Translations under genes and position numbers: made by a program | Shown here: positions 42,903 through 51,581 of the stretch, in pieces | How the letters are laid out: every line of letters starts with the position of its first letter | How positions within the stretch are numbered: the stretch's first letter is position 1 | Notes under the pieces: model-generated | Databases searched by the model: none | Told to the model about the DNA's origin: nothing | What the model saw: the letters and a program-made list of their open reading frames with translations, nothing else | DNA from: Pelagihabitans sp947500445 | Lineage (GTDB): Bacteria > Bacteroidota > Bacteroidia > Flavobacteriales > Flavobacteriaceae | Length of the DNA stretch: 64,000 nucleotides | NCBI RefSeq assembly: GCF_050589625.1 | Contig: NZ_JBNGOP010000017.1 | Span: 1-64,000 of the forward strand | Reading direction: 5' to 3'

Positions 42903-43256
42903 ATGGGAGCGTTCGACAAAATAAAGGCAAGCTCCAAAATGGCCATCGATGCCGGCGAAAGCTATGTTGAACATACTAAAGCGTATTATGAGCTTAAGGT
43001 GTTCAGGCATACCGCTACGGGAGTAATCACCGCATTAAAAATTTTGGTCATTGGCAGTACCCTACTATTGGGAATAGCCTTTTTGGTCCTTGCCAGCGCA
43101 CTCGCCCTAGGAGCCCTTTTAGGGAACTTGGTGTACGGTTTTTTAATCACCGGGGTAGGCGCTTTGCTACTTGCTGTAGTCTTGTACTTATTTCGTAAAA
43201 AAATAGAAAAATGGGTACTATCGCGTTTAAGTGCGCTATTTTTTAAATCAGTATGA
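42903..43256 (+). CDS. Holin-like (phage holin family) membrane protein
   Basis: 117 residues with a charged N-terminal helix (DKIKASSKMAIDAGESYVEHTKAYYELKVFR) and two adjacent membrane spans (about 45-70 and 75-95), then a basic tail. Family annotation as phage holin (superfamily III-like) is only by shape; chromosomal copies next to YtxH are probably housekeeping stress proteins and not lysis proteins. The start abuts the YtxH stop, and the end overlaps the next gene by 4 bases (ATGA). Confidence 0.78.
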   Translation: MGAFDKIKASSKMAIDAGESYVEHTKAYYELKVFRHTATGVITALKILVIGSTLLLGIAFLVLASALALGALLGNLVYGFLITGVGALLLAVVLYLFRKKIEKWVLSRLSALFFKSV

Positions 43257-43453
43257 AAACATATACCTCTTTTGATGAAATAGATGCCGACTTAAAGCGG
43301 TTGAAATTGCGAAAACAGATTGCATTGGAAACGCTAAAAGGTAGTGGGCATCATATAAAAAATGAACTACAACCGGACTTTTGGTGGTCGACCATTTGGA
43401 ATGCCATCAAAAAATATGGTATCCTATATTTAATCAGAAGGCTGTTTAAATAA
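43253..43453 (+). CDS. Small hypothetical protein (DUF6327-like)
   Basis: 66 residues overlapping the preceding stop codon (ATGA). Begins MKTYTSFDEIDADLKRLKLRKQIALETLKGSG and ends in a short amphipathic or membrane-touching part (WWSTIWNAIKKYGILYLIRRLF). The pattern resembles DUF6327, which commonly follows YtxH and holin-like genes in Flavobacteriaceae. Function unknown. A strong terminator follows 25 bases later. Confidence 0.75.
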   Translation: MKTYTSFDEIDADLKRLKLRKQIALETLKGSGHHIKNELQPDFWWSTIWNAIKKYGILYLIRRLFK

Positions 43454-43478
43454 CCTATCACATAAAACTCCTAACAAG

Positions 43479-43513
43479 CGAACTTCGGTATGTACCGCAG
43501 TTCGTTTTTTTTT
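43479..43513 (+). terminator. Terminator of YtxH operon
   Basis: Hairpin CGAACTtCGGTA-TG-TACCGcAGTTCG (43479-43504) followed by nine Ts. The rest of the gap to 43724 shows no gene. Confidence 0.9.
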
Positions 43514-43724
43514 ACCTAAATTCTTCACCTGCAGAAAACAATGTGGCTGAACCATCTATACCAAGTAACCAGGTCTTGAAACCTAGTGTCCCTGGAGTAG
43601 AACGGCGATGGTATGCTTGATTTCGCGCTGCGAAAAAATCAAAAAAAATAACTTGATTTAAGGAACCCTGATACCTAAGCAGTAATTCGGCCCATTGAAG
43701 GGGTAATTTTAAAGTAGAAAGGTG

Positions 43725-44258
43725 TTAATTATTGTTTCTGATGGACTGTCCAGAAGCGGTGAAGGAGAATCCCTTATTACCATTTTCACCTACCATAATG
43801 GCCTGCACAATAGGCGTTACTTGGTCACTTTTTGCACTCAAACAAACGATAAAGTTTGCCCCGGGGCCACCAAGATCGTTCTCCTTTTCAATCACATAAT
43901 TTACCGTAGCCATCGGCGTTAGGCTTATGGTGTTCTCGATAAAGCTTTTCACCAATGTACCGTTCGTATCAAAATAGTCGATTTTGGAAACGTATAGGGA
44001 ATCTGTATAGCTCGTATTCCGGATACTCAAGGTTGCGGCCAACATACTGTTCTGATTATTGGCGTCGACATAGATATCGCTATAAATGGGAACGTACAGC
44101 GTATCACGATAGGCGATACTACTTTTGTCGATGGGGTTTTCCAATTCCAGCGAACGTAATTCGTCCTGACCGGAGGCGTTCTGGTTCGGTTTGTTGTCGA
44201 TACATGCGCTCAAAACGATCCATAGGGTGCACAGCAAGCAAACGGATGCCTTCATCAT
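43725..44258 (-). CDS. DUF3124 lipoprotein
   Basis: About 177 residues starting at the MM pair (44258 or 44255). An upstream in-frame start at 44306 adds a basic 16-residue extension and is less likely. Lipoprotein signal MMKASVCLLCTLWIVLSAC. The body fits DUF3124: DTLYVPIYSDIYVDANNQNSMLAATLSIRNTSYTDSLYVSKIDYFDTNGTLVKSF, LTPMATVNYVIEKENDLGGPGANFIV, QAIMVGENGNKGFSFTASGQ. Function unknown. Flanked by the YtxH operon and an AraC regulator. Confidence 0.8.
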   Translation of the reverse strand: MMKASVCLLCTLWIVLSACIDNKPNQNASGQDELRSLELENPIDKSSIAYRDTLYVPIYSDIYVDANNQNSMLAATLSIRNTSYTDSLYVSKIDYFDTNGTLVKSFIENTISLTPMATVNYVIEKENDLGGPGANFIVCLSAKSDQVTPIVQAIMVGENGNKGFSFTASGQSIRNNN

Positions 44259-44565
44259 AACTAAGGGTTGTTTATTAAATGGTTTACGATAAGGCGATTT
44301 AAACATTCATTTTTCCCTTAATCACCATCGTTGCCCATCAGTATACTATCATTGCCACTATACAAACGGCTTTGTCTTGTTTACTACATCCAAATATAAC
44401 GACTATTGCCCATTACCACGTGCTAATCATTGGTGGAAAGGCCAAAATTGACTTATGGACCGTTCGTTTCTTCCTGTGGTAATACCCTGTGCTCCCGGCG
44501 CGCAAATGACCAAAAAAGATTTCGATTTGCCGCTTAAGGCGTAATCACGCAAGAAAACCGATCGG

Positions 44566-45600
44566 TTAGACCGCTTCCGGCAGCCGTACATTCTCCTGAT
44601 ACTCGCTTGGACTGATACCAAACTTTCTTTTAAAAATTTTTGAAAAGTAGCTTCTACTGCTGAACCCGATAGAATATACAATTTCCGAAATGTTCATATC
44701 GGTGGTATTCATATAATCCCTAGCCTGTTCCAAACGTACGTGTCTGATATACTCGGTTACCGTTCTTGCGTACAATGCCTTAAACCCTTCTTGTAGTTTG
44801 GCTTGGGAAAGGCCCGAGGCAACCGAAAGGGCGTCCAAGGAATACTCTTGGGATACGTCTTTTACAATTTTCTTTGCGACCTGCCGTACCATTTGAAGTT
44901 CCCTGTTCAAGAGACTGGTTTTCGGTTTTTTGTTGGATACCACTTTATCGTGATCCAGGATGTGCATCGCCAGAATTTCATACACCAACCCTTCTATCTG
45001 CATTACACGGATCATCCCTTTTGCCCGTACTTTTCGCAAAGCGCCTATTTTGTCGGCCAATTTTAGGTCGTAGGTCCCATAAAAAGAATACGCTTTTTCG
45101 TGATCGGTATCCAAAAATACCTCGTAAAGTTTACGGTTCAATTCATCGACATTGTTGAGCCGCTTGTTCAAAAATTTCTTTCGCCCTATCTGTATGACGT
45201 TAATGGCCAATTTTTCCAATTTTGGAAAGTATCCAAAATTATAGCCGCCATCCCTACTGGTGATGATTACGGACTGAAACTGTTCCAATGTTCTTGCCGC
45301 TGATTCCGGTTGGTTTCCAAAACGGTGTTTACAATATCCTTCAAGGCAATAGGCAAAATGAATGGGGTTATATTCGGAGGCATCCATTTGCAACACCACA
45401 TCGTCCATAAATGTAATGTCGTAATCCAATAAGTTAACGCCCCAATCAAAAGTGATAAAACGTATGGTACCTTTTGCGTTACCATTGTCTACCGTTAAAA
45501 TATGCTCCCCCCACCGTTCGATTATGGTTCCACCGATTACTCCCTGTATCTGCTTTACCGTGCCCGCGGTACTGTCCGCATCAACAACAATTTTTATCAT
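44566..45600 (-). CDS. AraC family transcriptional regulator
   Basis: 344 residues: an N-terminal sensing domain of unknown ligand (DADSTAGTVKQIQG, IRFITFDWGVNLLDYDITFMDDVVLQM, IHFAYCLEGYCKHRFG) and a C-terminal AraC double HTH (YSLDALSVASGLSQAKLQEGFKALYARTVTEYIRHVRLEQARDYMNTTDMNISEIVYSIGFSSRSYFSKIFKRKFGISPSEYQ). The N-terminal half also resembles that of the regulator at 63022-64000, so the two are paralogues. A good promoter lies upstream (45634-45662). Neighbours are stress-type genes, a plausible regulon. Confidence 0.92.
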   Translation of the reverse strand: MIKIVVDADSTAGTVKQIQGVIGGTIIERWGEHILTVDNGNAKGTIRFITFDWGVNLLDYDITFMDDVVLQMDASEYNPIHFAYCLEGYCKHRFGNQPESAARTLEQFQSVIITSRDGGYNFGYFPKLEKLAINVIQIGRKKFLNKRLNNVDELNRKLYEVFLDTDHEKAYSFYGTYDLKLADKIGALRKVRAKGMIRVMQIEGLVYEILAMHILDHDKVVSNKKPKTSLLNRELQMVRQVAKKIVKDVSQEYSLDALSVASGLSQAKLQEGFKALYARTVTEYIRHVRLEQARDYMNTTDMNISEIVYSIGFSSRSYFSKIFKRKFGISPSEYQENVRLPEAV

Positions 45601-45633
45601 CCTACTTTATTTTAAACGTATTGTCATAATGTT

Positions 45634-45662
45634 CAAAGATAAGTGTTAGAAAGTTAAACAAA
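45634..45662 (-). promoter_or_regulatory. Promoter of the AraC regulator gene
   Basis: On the minus strand TTTG at 45662-45659, 17 bases, then TATCTTTG at 45641-45634. This is one of the best matches to the Bacteroidota consensus in the window. The start codon is 34 bases downstream. Confidence 0.7.
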
Positions 45663-45699
45663 ACTGTTAGATAATCGCTGATTTTTGCTCGTTCAAAAA

Positions 45700-45756
45700 A
45701 AAAAGAACCTAAAAAAGACGTTTCCGTGTTGGAAACGTCTTTTTTAGGTTCTTTTT
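45700..45756. terminator. 26-bp perfect hairpin terminator
   Basis: Left arm 45700-45725 (ends GACGTTTCC), loop GTGTT, right arm 45731-45756 (starts GGAAACGTC): 26 consecutive base pairs with A-rich and T-rich ends. It terminates the minus-strand gene at 45772-46251 and could insulate the AraC promoter lying 38 bases away. Confidence 0.88.
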
Positions 45757-45771
45757 ACCTTGGCTTACTTT

Positions 45772-46251
45772 TTATTTGCTGTCGGTAACAAATTCATTTA
45801 CAAAGAAGAAGTTACTGTCTTCCATCTTTTCAAATGCTATTCCTTTTCCAATTTTATAATGTACCGTATGGTCCTCTACATTTATTTGGAAGCCATCATT
45901 GGTAGCGGTCAGCTCAAAAGTATCCGCCAATTGCTTTTCATAGCGTACCACCAAGGTTCGATTTAAGGTTTTGTCCACATCACTGGTAACGGTGATTAGC
46001 TTTGCTACTTCCGCCGGCTCGTTTTTGCGTTCCCAATTCTCCATGTTTTTCTGGTTCTGCTCAAAAGAGGAACGGTAATACCGTTGTTCCTGTATTGTTA
46101 CCTTATAGGGTATTTTTGATCCATTTTTTTCATAGTTCATGGTTTGTACCGTAGTCGTATTCATACTACCGGTTACGTTTGTGTCCTGGGCATTCACCAT
46201 TCCAATGGACATAGCGAACACACCTAATGTTAGTATTACTGCTTTTTTCAT
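45772..46251 (-). CDS. Secreted hypothetical protein
   Basis: 159 residues with a signal peptide (MKKAVILTLGVFAMSIGMVNAQ) and no membrane span afterward. The mature part is short, polar and beta-rich (TMNYEKNGSKIPYKVTIQEQRYYRSSFEQNQKNMENWERKN, then AKLITVTSDVDKTLNRTLVVRYEKQLADTFELTATNDGFQINVEDHTVHYKIGKG). Not recognised. Monocistronic, between Dps and the AraC regulator. A near-perfect palindrome GGACAATTTTGTCC lies 48 bases upstream (46299-46312) and could be an operator. Confidence 0.72.
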   Translation of the reverse strand: MKKAVILTLGVFAMSIGMVNAQDTNVTGSMNTTTVQTMNYEKNGSKIPYKVTIQEQRYYRSSFEQNQKNMENWERKNEPAEVAKLITVTSDVDKTLNRTLVVRYEKQLADTFELTATNDGFQINVEDHTVHYKIGKGIAFEKMEDSNFFFVNEFVTDSK

Positions 46252-46344
46252 TTTGTTCTTTTAATTTTATAAATTATTGCTTCGTTTTATCTTCATAAGG
46301 ACAATTTTGTCCGGTCTATCTGCATTATAGTAGTAGGGCGTACG

Positions 46345-46854
46345 TTATGAAGCCATTTCTTTATCGGAAATTTTTAGCTGGTCTTGTGTATCCTTCCTAA
46401 AGGCATCCAACATCCAGCTCATTTTTTCCAATTGTCCGATATAGGCACCGACCATATCCAAGGTTCCTTCATCATTGGCTTCTTCGGCGGCATGCATGAC
46501 CCTACCCATTTGCTTCAGTAAATCGCCATGGTCCTTAAGGATGGCCTCTACCATTTCAACATCCGATTTTAAGCTAGAAGTCTCTTTAATTGTGGACAAC
46601 TGTAAGTACTCTGCATAGTTGCTTATCGGGTGGTAGCGTAAGGTTAGAATTCGTTCCGCCAGCTCATCGATTTTCACTTTTGCGTCATTGTATAATTCTT
46701 CGAACTTGTTGTGTAGGTCAAAAAAGTTCTTTCCTAGGATGTTCCAATGGAATCCTCTTAGTTTTTGATAGTACACATGATAGTCTGCCAACAACAGATT
46801 CAGTTCGTTTACGATAGGTTCAATTTTCTTTTCACTTATATTTAAATAACTCAT
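46345..46854 (-). CDS. dps: Dps family ferritin-like DNA-protection protein
   Basis: 169 residues. Dps ferroxidase-site pattern is visible: YYQKLRGFHWNILGKNFFDLHNKFEELYNDAKVKIDELAERIL, containing the His, Asp and Glu ligands in the expected order, and a C-terminal helix EKMSWMLDAFRKDTQDQ. Forms a 12-mer that oxidises and stores iron and protects DNA in starvation or oxidative stress. A -7 box lies at 46914-46921. Confidence 0.94.
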   Translation of the reverse strand: MSYLNISEKKIEPIVNELNLLLADYHVYYQKLRGFHWNILGKNFFDLHNKFEELYNDAKVKIDELAERILTLRYHPISNYAEYLQLSTIKETSSLKSDVEMVEAILKDHGDLLKQMGRVMHAAEEANDEGTLDMVGAYIGQLEKMSWMLDAFRKDTQDQLKISDKEMAS

Positions 46855-46913
46855 AGTTATAAATTAATTTTAATGTAGTTGTCCATGGCTTTCATGACTT
46901 AACTTGTTGGTAC

Positions 46914-46921
46914 AAAGATAC
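46914..46921 (-). promoter_or_regulatory. dps -7 element
   Basis: TATCTTTG on the minus strand (TAnnTTTG), about 60 bases upstream of the dps start codon. No TTG at the usual spacing. Confidence 0.45.
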
Positions 46922-47008
46922 CCGCAATGACAACCTGGTATTGGCTCATTTCATAGGGATGTTGACGGAAATCCTCTAAAATGGGTGTTTTTGAAGGGAA
47001 GTATTGCT

Positions 47009-47611
47009 TTATGCCTGTGGTGGTACCAACTGCATGTAGTAGTAGGCGACCTCTCCAACATGGTCATAGCTTTCGACCTTTTTCAAAAATGACGTTCGGG
47101 ATAAGGTTTTCTCCAATTCCTCCTCACTATAAGTAGAAATAAAATCGTCGGACAACAAAATGTACTCGTCGAAGGGCACGTTATTTTTTAACAATCGGTG
47201 CGCTACTATAAGGTCTTCTCCCAACAGTTTAATTCTACTGCCCACCTTCACCGGTGCTATTTGGGTACCATAATGCAATATAATTTTAAGTCCTAGAATG
47301 GCCGGTATGCTATTGGCGTTCTCATTTTTCAGATACTGTTCGCGCAGCTCGTGTAATTTCCGGTAAAACTCGGTATAAAAATAATGACACTGGTCCAAGA
47401 CCGATTGCAGGGATGGTAGTCGCCCCTGTCTGTAAAACAAAACGGCATCCCCTTCGATTTCCGAAATTTTAAGCCCGATCTCGTTGGAATAGATAATATT
47501 GTTCAATAAACTTGGGATAACCTTTGAACTCAGCTCAAAATCGGCTTCGCTCATAAATTCGGTAAAACCGCTGATATCCGGAATACAAATAAGTGTTCGT
47601 GTTTCTTTCAT
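47009..47611 (-). CDS. DUF2652 protein with class III cyclase-like fold
   Basis: 200 residues showing the outline of a class III nucleotide cyclase domain: LICIPDISGFTEFMSE with the first metal Asp (residue 12), KISEIEGDAVLFY with the second metal Asp (55), GLKIILHYGTQIAP, and LLGEDLIVAHRLLKNNVP. In the last motif the Arg of the transition-state pair is kept but the usual Asn position is Ile, so catalytic competence is doubtful. Cytosolic, no effector domain. Last gene of a three-gene unit: DUF2254 stops 9 bases upstream. A signalling role is inference. Confidence 0.82.
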   Translation of the reverse strand: MKETRTLICIPDISGFTEFMSEADFELSSKVIPSLLNNIIYSNEIGLKISEIEGDAVLFYRQGRLPSLQSVLDQCHYFYTEFYRKLHELREQYLKNENANSIPAILGLKIILHYGTQIAPVKVGSRIKLLGEDLIVAHRLLKNNVPFDEYILLSDDFISTYSEEELEKTLSRTSFLKKVESYDHVGEVAYYYMQLVPPQA

Positions 47612-47620
47612 GGTCCCATT

Positions 47621-48901
47621 TTAAGAAGAAAGCGGCATCAGCAACTCCCTTCTATCCTTTTCGTGCTCAAAATTTTCCAGCACCTCTCTTTCGATACAGT
47701 CGAGTTCCTCCGTTAGGACATTCATTGCCTCAAGATTTTCGGGCAGCCCTTTTCGAACATGGCATAAAGCTACGATAAGTTCGGCCAACACCAACTTATC
47801 CGATTTCGAATATTGACGTATGGGAACAATGATTTTGTTCAAAAGGGTTTTAACGCTCATATACCTTTCGGAAATACTACCAAACTTCACGTTGTTGCGC
47901 TTTCCGATATGAGGAATATGTGATGCCTTGGCGAACAATTGACCCAGTTTACGGATAGCAGCTATGGCCGTTCCCGGATCGTTTATGCCCGGCGACATGG
48001 CTTTTACGGAAATTTCCATAAGTTGTACCATAGCATCATAATACCCTTCAGGTGCTTCCCTATCGTTGGTAAGGCGCAGGGCAACCAACAATTTTTCACG
48101 CTCCTTATCGGTTACCGCCACCGGTACTTTTAAAACAACATCGCCTTCCCAAACAAAAGTATCCGGACAGCAAACCACGGAAATCTCCTTAATTTTCTCC
48201 CATAGGACGGCAGAAATCAAATCGTCATCAAAACCTTTATAATTCCCTGTTTTTAAAGATTTTATGGGATGCCAATGCCGGATATGGGAAAACTGTATCC
48301 CGCTTTCTTTTGCAATCTTTTCCTTTGTTTCGCTGAGCTGACGGCAACCCGAGTCAAAAACGTTATCTATAATTCGGTGTATTTGTATGGAAGCGGAAAT
48401 ATTGTGTATGAAACTTACAAATAGTGCCAAACACAGCACGCCAAAAATAGCGGCGATCATTGTTGCGAATCCAAAATGTGTTTCGTCGGAAGCCTCGGAT
48501 CCCAAAAAAATCAAATTCAGGAGACAATACAACAAGGTGCCCAAATAGCTACCCAAAATGAGTTGGTGTCGTTTATCGGAAACCAATCCCGGTAAAAGCC
48601 TCGGAGAAAAATTGGAAGATGCCTGCCCCAACACCCCCATCACCATTGTAAAACTAAAAACGGTCAAGGAAATGATACCGCCGATGAGTACGGAAAGCAG
48701 TGTTACCGCGACCTTGGCATCACGTATAATAAGACTTGGAAGCGTATTCTCTATGGCATCTATGGCCGGAGTGTACTCCAACCACAACATAAAAAATCCA
48801 AACGCCAAAAACCCGATACTCAGCAGAATGGGATAAAAAGCGATACTATTGTATAATTGGTACGCTTTCTTTTTAAAAAATTTAGGAACCCTTTTTAACA
48901 T
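47621..48901 (-). CDS. DUF2254 membrane protein
   Basis: 426 residues from ATG 48901. The longer in-frame extension to 48979 overlaps the preceding gene. Four N-terminal membrane spans (about 20-40, 60-85, 110-135, 145-170), including VAVTLLSVLIGGIISLTVFSFTMVMGVLGQASSNFSPRLLPGLVSDKRHQ, the family signature, then a long cytosolic part (FDSGCRQLSETKEKIAKESG, AMSPGINDPGTAIAAIRKLGQLF). The AMSPGINDP motif is typical of DUF2254. Function unknown; ion-channel-like or sensory roles have been guessed. Starts 10 bases after the flavodoxin-like gene. Confidence 0.88.
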   Translation of the reverse strand: MLKRVPKFFKKKAYQLYNSIAFYPILLSIGFLAFGFFMLWLEYTPAIDAIENTLPSLIIRDAKVAVTLLSVLIGGIISLTVFSFTMVMGVLGQASSNFSPRLLPGLVSDKRHQLILGSYLGTLLYCLLNLIFLGSEASDETHFGFATMIAAIFGVLCLALFVSFIHNISASIQIHRIIDNVFDSGCRQLSETKEKIAKESGIQFSHIRHWHPIKSLKTGNYKGFDDDLISAVLWEKIKEISVVCCPDTFVWEGDVVLKVPVAVTDKEREKLLVALRLTNDREAPEGYYDAMVQLMEISVKAMSPGINDPGTAIAAIRKLGQLFAKASHIPHIGKRNNVKFGSISERYMSVKTLLNKIIVPIRQYSKSDKLVLAELIVALCHVRKGLPENLEAMNVLTEELDCIEREVLENFEHEKDRRELLMPLSS

Positions 48902-48911
48902 ATTCTCTTGG

Positions 48912-49625
48912 TTAACGATACTCCGGATTTTCAAAATTCCAACGGGTTCCGTCATCCCAATCCTCTCTAGAGTTGCCATAAGCGGGATAACCCCCGATGG
49001 CCTTTAGCATTTTTGCCATGTGCAGCAAGTTGTAGGTCATGAACGTGGTGTTTCTATTGGTGAATGCATTGCGCTTTGCCCCGGACTCCTTGTCCAAATA
49101 ACTGGGACCGGGGCCGGCTTCACCGATCCAGCCACAATCGGCTTGGGGAGGTATGGAAAAACCGAGATGTTGTAGCCCGTAAAGGATACCCATGGCACAA
49201 TGCTTGACGCCGTCCTCGTTGCCGGTAATAACGCAACCCCCGGCCTTCCCGTAATAGATGTACTGTCCTTTGTCGTTCGTTCGGGCGCTCATACCATACA
49301 TCCGTTCTACAAGTTTTGTGGCTATGGATGACTTTTCGCCTAACCAAATGGGCGTGCCGATCACCACGATATCGGCTTGAAGGATTTTATCAAAAACCTC
49401 GGGCCAATCGTCTTTTGACGCCCCTTGATCCCGCATGTCCGGCGCTAAGCCAACGGGAATATCGAAATCTGCTAAACGGAGGTACGTTACCCCCGCTCCT
49501 TCTGCGCGCATGATGTCCATTGCGAGCTTCATCAAACCTTCGGTATGGCTCTGCTCCGGCGATTTTTTAAGTGTACAATTGATGAATAGTGCATTGATAT
49601 CGGAAAAATCGGGGGGTGTTTTCAT
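48912..49625 (-). CDS. Flavodoxin-family / NAD(P)H-dependent FMN reductase
   Basis: 237 residues of the flavodoxin-like fold. NALFINCTLKKSPEQSHTEGLMKLAMDIM is the FMN phosphate region; VVIGTPIWLGEKSSIATKLVERMYG and YYGKAGGCVITGNEDGVKHCAMGILYGLQHLGFSIPP are the other two FMN loops of the family. Cytosolic reductase of unknown partner. First gene of the unit with DUF2254 and DUF2652. Confidence 0.9.
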   Translation of the reverse strand: MKTPPDFSDINALFINCTLKKSPEQSHTEGLMKLAMDIMRAEGAGVTYLRLADFDIPVGLAPDMRDQGASKDDWPEVFDKILQADIVVIGTPIWLGEKSSIATKLVERMYGMSARTNDKGQYIYYGKAGGCVITGNEDGVKHCAMGILYGLQHLGFSIPPQADCGWIGEAGPGPSYLDKESGAKRNAFTNRNTTFMTYNLLHMAKMLKAIGGYPAYGNSREDWDDGTRWNFENPEYR

Positions 49626-50270
49626 TTGTAAAAAGATTTTATCAAATATCCTAAACCCCGGTCGATCTTACGACCTCAAACACCGTAGATGTTGTCCCTA
49701 TTCGGAAATCGCACCAAATTCAACGTACGCCATTCCCGCCCTACCCCTAAGATTCGTAAAACGCCATCGTTTTGTAATGGAGCAGTCCGGCATAACGTTA
49801 ACCTTTATGGAAATGGGGCATTGGGCAAGCTATCCTGGAAGGTTTGGGTATAAAACCGAAAAAACTTTTTTTTAAAACAGTCAATCAAACTTTTTTTACA
49901 GCACATTTTTGCAGTACCTACGCAATATCTTTGAAAAACACTTAAGGATTTATTGCTATAAATCCAGGCATATAAGTGATTTTAGTTGGTTGGTTGTTAA
50001 AATGGTTCTGCCCCATCAGGTCAGAACCATTTTCAATAGTGTCGGGTTTATGGCGCTGCACAACGGAAAACGGCTTTAGAAGCAACTGTATAATACTCAA
50101 AAAGGTATTGTCATAAACGGAGACTTGTACCAATTTTGCCTTCTTTTGTCGTACCTTACTCTTGATAGTTTTGGACCGAAACGGAGGGTTAAGGCTGGGA
50201 AAAACAGCCAACGCCCACCACAACTTCGCAACGAGAAAACGAATGCCATAAGCGCCATAGTTACACTAGC
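49626..50270. other. 645-bp spacer without a supported gene
   Basis: The largest gene-free stretch after the xyl spacer. Reading frames here (such as a 93-codon minus frame 49942-50223) show no recognisable protein features. It holds one notable 12-bp perfect inverted repeat, AAAATGGTTCTG / CAGAACCATTTT (49999-50010 and 50022-50033) with an 11-base loop. There is no strong T-run beyond it, so a terminator is possible but weak. The flanking genes point away from each other, so promoters for both must lie here. Confidence 0.5.
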
Positions 50271-51365
50271 ATGGAATTAATGAAAAAAACGGGCAAAGAC
50301 CATTCTTTTTTAAAAGCGATGTTACAAACGCCGGAAACCGCCATTGAAAAATTGGACCTGATCTATGTAAATAGTGATCAATTGCCCATTGAACGCATCA
50401 AGCAGAACGAGCAATTTCAATACCTTCTCAACGGCCAGCAAATCCAAGAAGGAAATCGTTTGCAGCGCATAGAACAACTGGTAATACCTCCCGCTTGGGA
50501 AGAGGTAAAAATAGCTTCCCTGGAAAATGCCCATCTACAGGCGACGGGGAAAGATTTGCGAAAGCGCAAGCAATATCGATACCATCCCCTATGGAAACAG
50601 GTACGGAACCAAACAAAGTTTTACAAAATGTCGGTATTTGGACAACAATTGCCAAAAATCAGACGAAGGGTCGCGCAGGATCTGGAACAAAAAGGATGGC
50701 CAAAAACCAAAGTATTGGCCTTGGTGATACGGTTAATGGAGGATACCCATATCCGCGTCGGTAACGAACAGTATGCCAAGCGCAACAAAACATATGGTCT
50801 TTCGACCCTTCGTTCGAAACATGTTACGGCACTTCAGGATAAAATACGGTTCGAATTTGTAGGGAAACGGGGTAAAAAACACCGTATTACCGTAAAAAAC
50901 AAACAATTGGTACGGCTCATAAACCGATGCGAAGAACTGCCCGGTTGGGAACTGTTCAAATTCTATGATACGGACGGTAAAAAAAAGACCATAGACAGTG
51001 GTATGGTAAACGAATACATACATCGGATAAGTGGTATTCTTTTTACCGCAAAGGACTTTAGGACCTGGGCTGCGACCGTCATCTTTTTTGAGCGTCTTAT
51101 GGACATGAAATCCGGAAAGGATAAAAACAAGAACATGCTTATGGCCTACGACGAAACGGCAAAGGCGCTCGGCAACACCAGAAATGTATGTAGAAAGTAT
51201 TATGTGCATCCATTGGTTCCCAGTTTTTATGAATCCGGTGAATTGGAGGATTATTTTAAAAAGGTCGCCTCCGATCCGGAACCCACCCCAGAGTTATCAC
51301 AAACGGAAACAGTGGTATTGGATATGTTGGAACAGTTTAGCCCCTCTTTTATGGAAAAGTTATAG
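50271..51365 (+). CDS. DNA topoisomerase IB (poxvirus type)
   Basis: 364 residues, start at 50271 (an ATG at 50280 is equally possible). Poxvirus-like topoisomerase IB: N-terminal ERIKQNEQFQYLLNGQQI and VIPPAWEEVKIASLENAHLQATGKDLRKRKQYRYHPLWKQVR; catalytic domain with RLMEDTHIRVGNEQYAKRNKTYGLSTLRSKHV (catalytic Arg), GKRGKKHRI, FTAKDFRTWAATV and NTRNVCRKYYVHPLV with the nucleophilic Tyr. Relaxes supercoils by a 3'-phosphotyrosine intermediate. Common in stress islands and plasmids of soil and marine bacteria. Confidence 0.92.
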   Translation: MELMKKTGKDHSFLKAMLQTPETAIEKLDLIYVNSDQLPIERIKQNEQFQYLLNGQQIQEGNRLQRIEQLVIPPAWEEVKIASLENAHLQATGKDLRKRKQYRYHPLWKQVRNQTKFYKMSVFGQQLPKIRRRVAQDLEQKGWPKTKVLALVIRLMEDTHIRVGNEQYAKRNKTYGLSTLRSKHVTALQDKIRFEFVGKRGKKHRITVKNKQLVRLINRCEELPGWELFKFYDTDGKKKTIDSGMVNEYIHRISGILFTAKDFRTWAATVIFFERLMDMKSGKDKNKNMLMAYDETAKALGNTRNVCRKYYVHPLVPSFYESGELEDYFKKVASDPEPTPELSQTETVVLDMLEQFSPSFMEKL

Positions 51366-51581
51366 CCATAACGGGGCCTTAAGAAGTACGGCCGTTACAA
51401 CGGACAGCATGCGATCCAGCCAGCGTGTGAATTACTTGAGAGCGGAAACGGTCGTGCAACCAACGGTTTTGATGATGGGGAATTTTAAAATACCCCGGCA
51501 GCTTATGATGCTAGAGTGACAATGGAAAAACCAAGATTGACAGCTAACAAATAGCATACAACATATTAACTAGAAGAACTT

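Noticed and set aside
42903..43256. Prophage remnant on account of the holin-like protein
   Set aside because: No other phage gene is near; holin-like proteins beside YtxH occur in ordinary chromosomal stress operons.
47009..47611. DUF2652 as the missing Pycsar cyclase for the HD-effector protein
   Set aside because: It lies 11 kb away, belongs to another operon, and the position of the catalytic Asn is Ile. Kept only as a question.
49435..49875. 146-codon plus-strand frame
   Set aside because: Half of it is antisense to the flavodoxin-like gene; the remainder shows no protein-like pattern.
49942..50223. 93-codon minus-strand frame
   Set aside because: Contains the 12-bp inverted repeat and lacks any recognisable protein features or a promoter.
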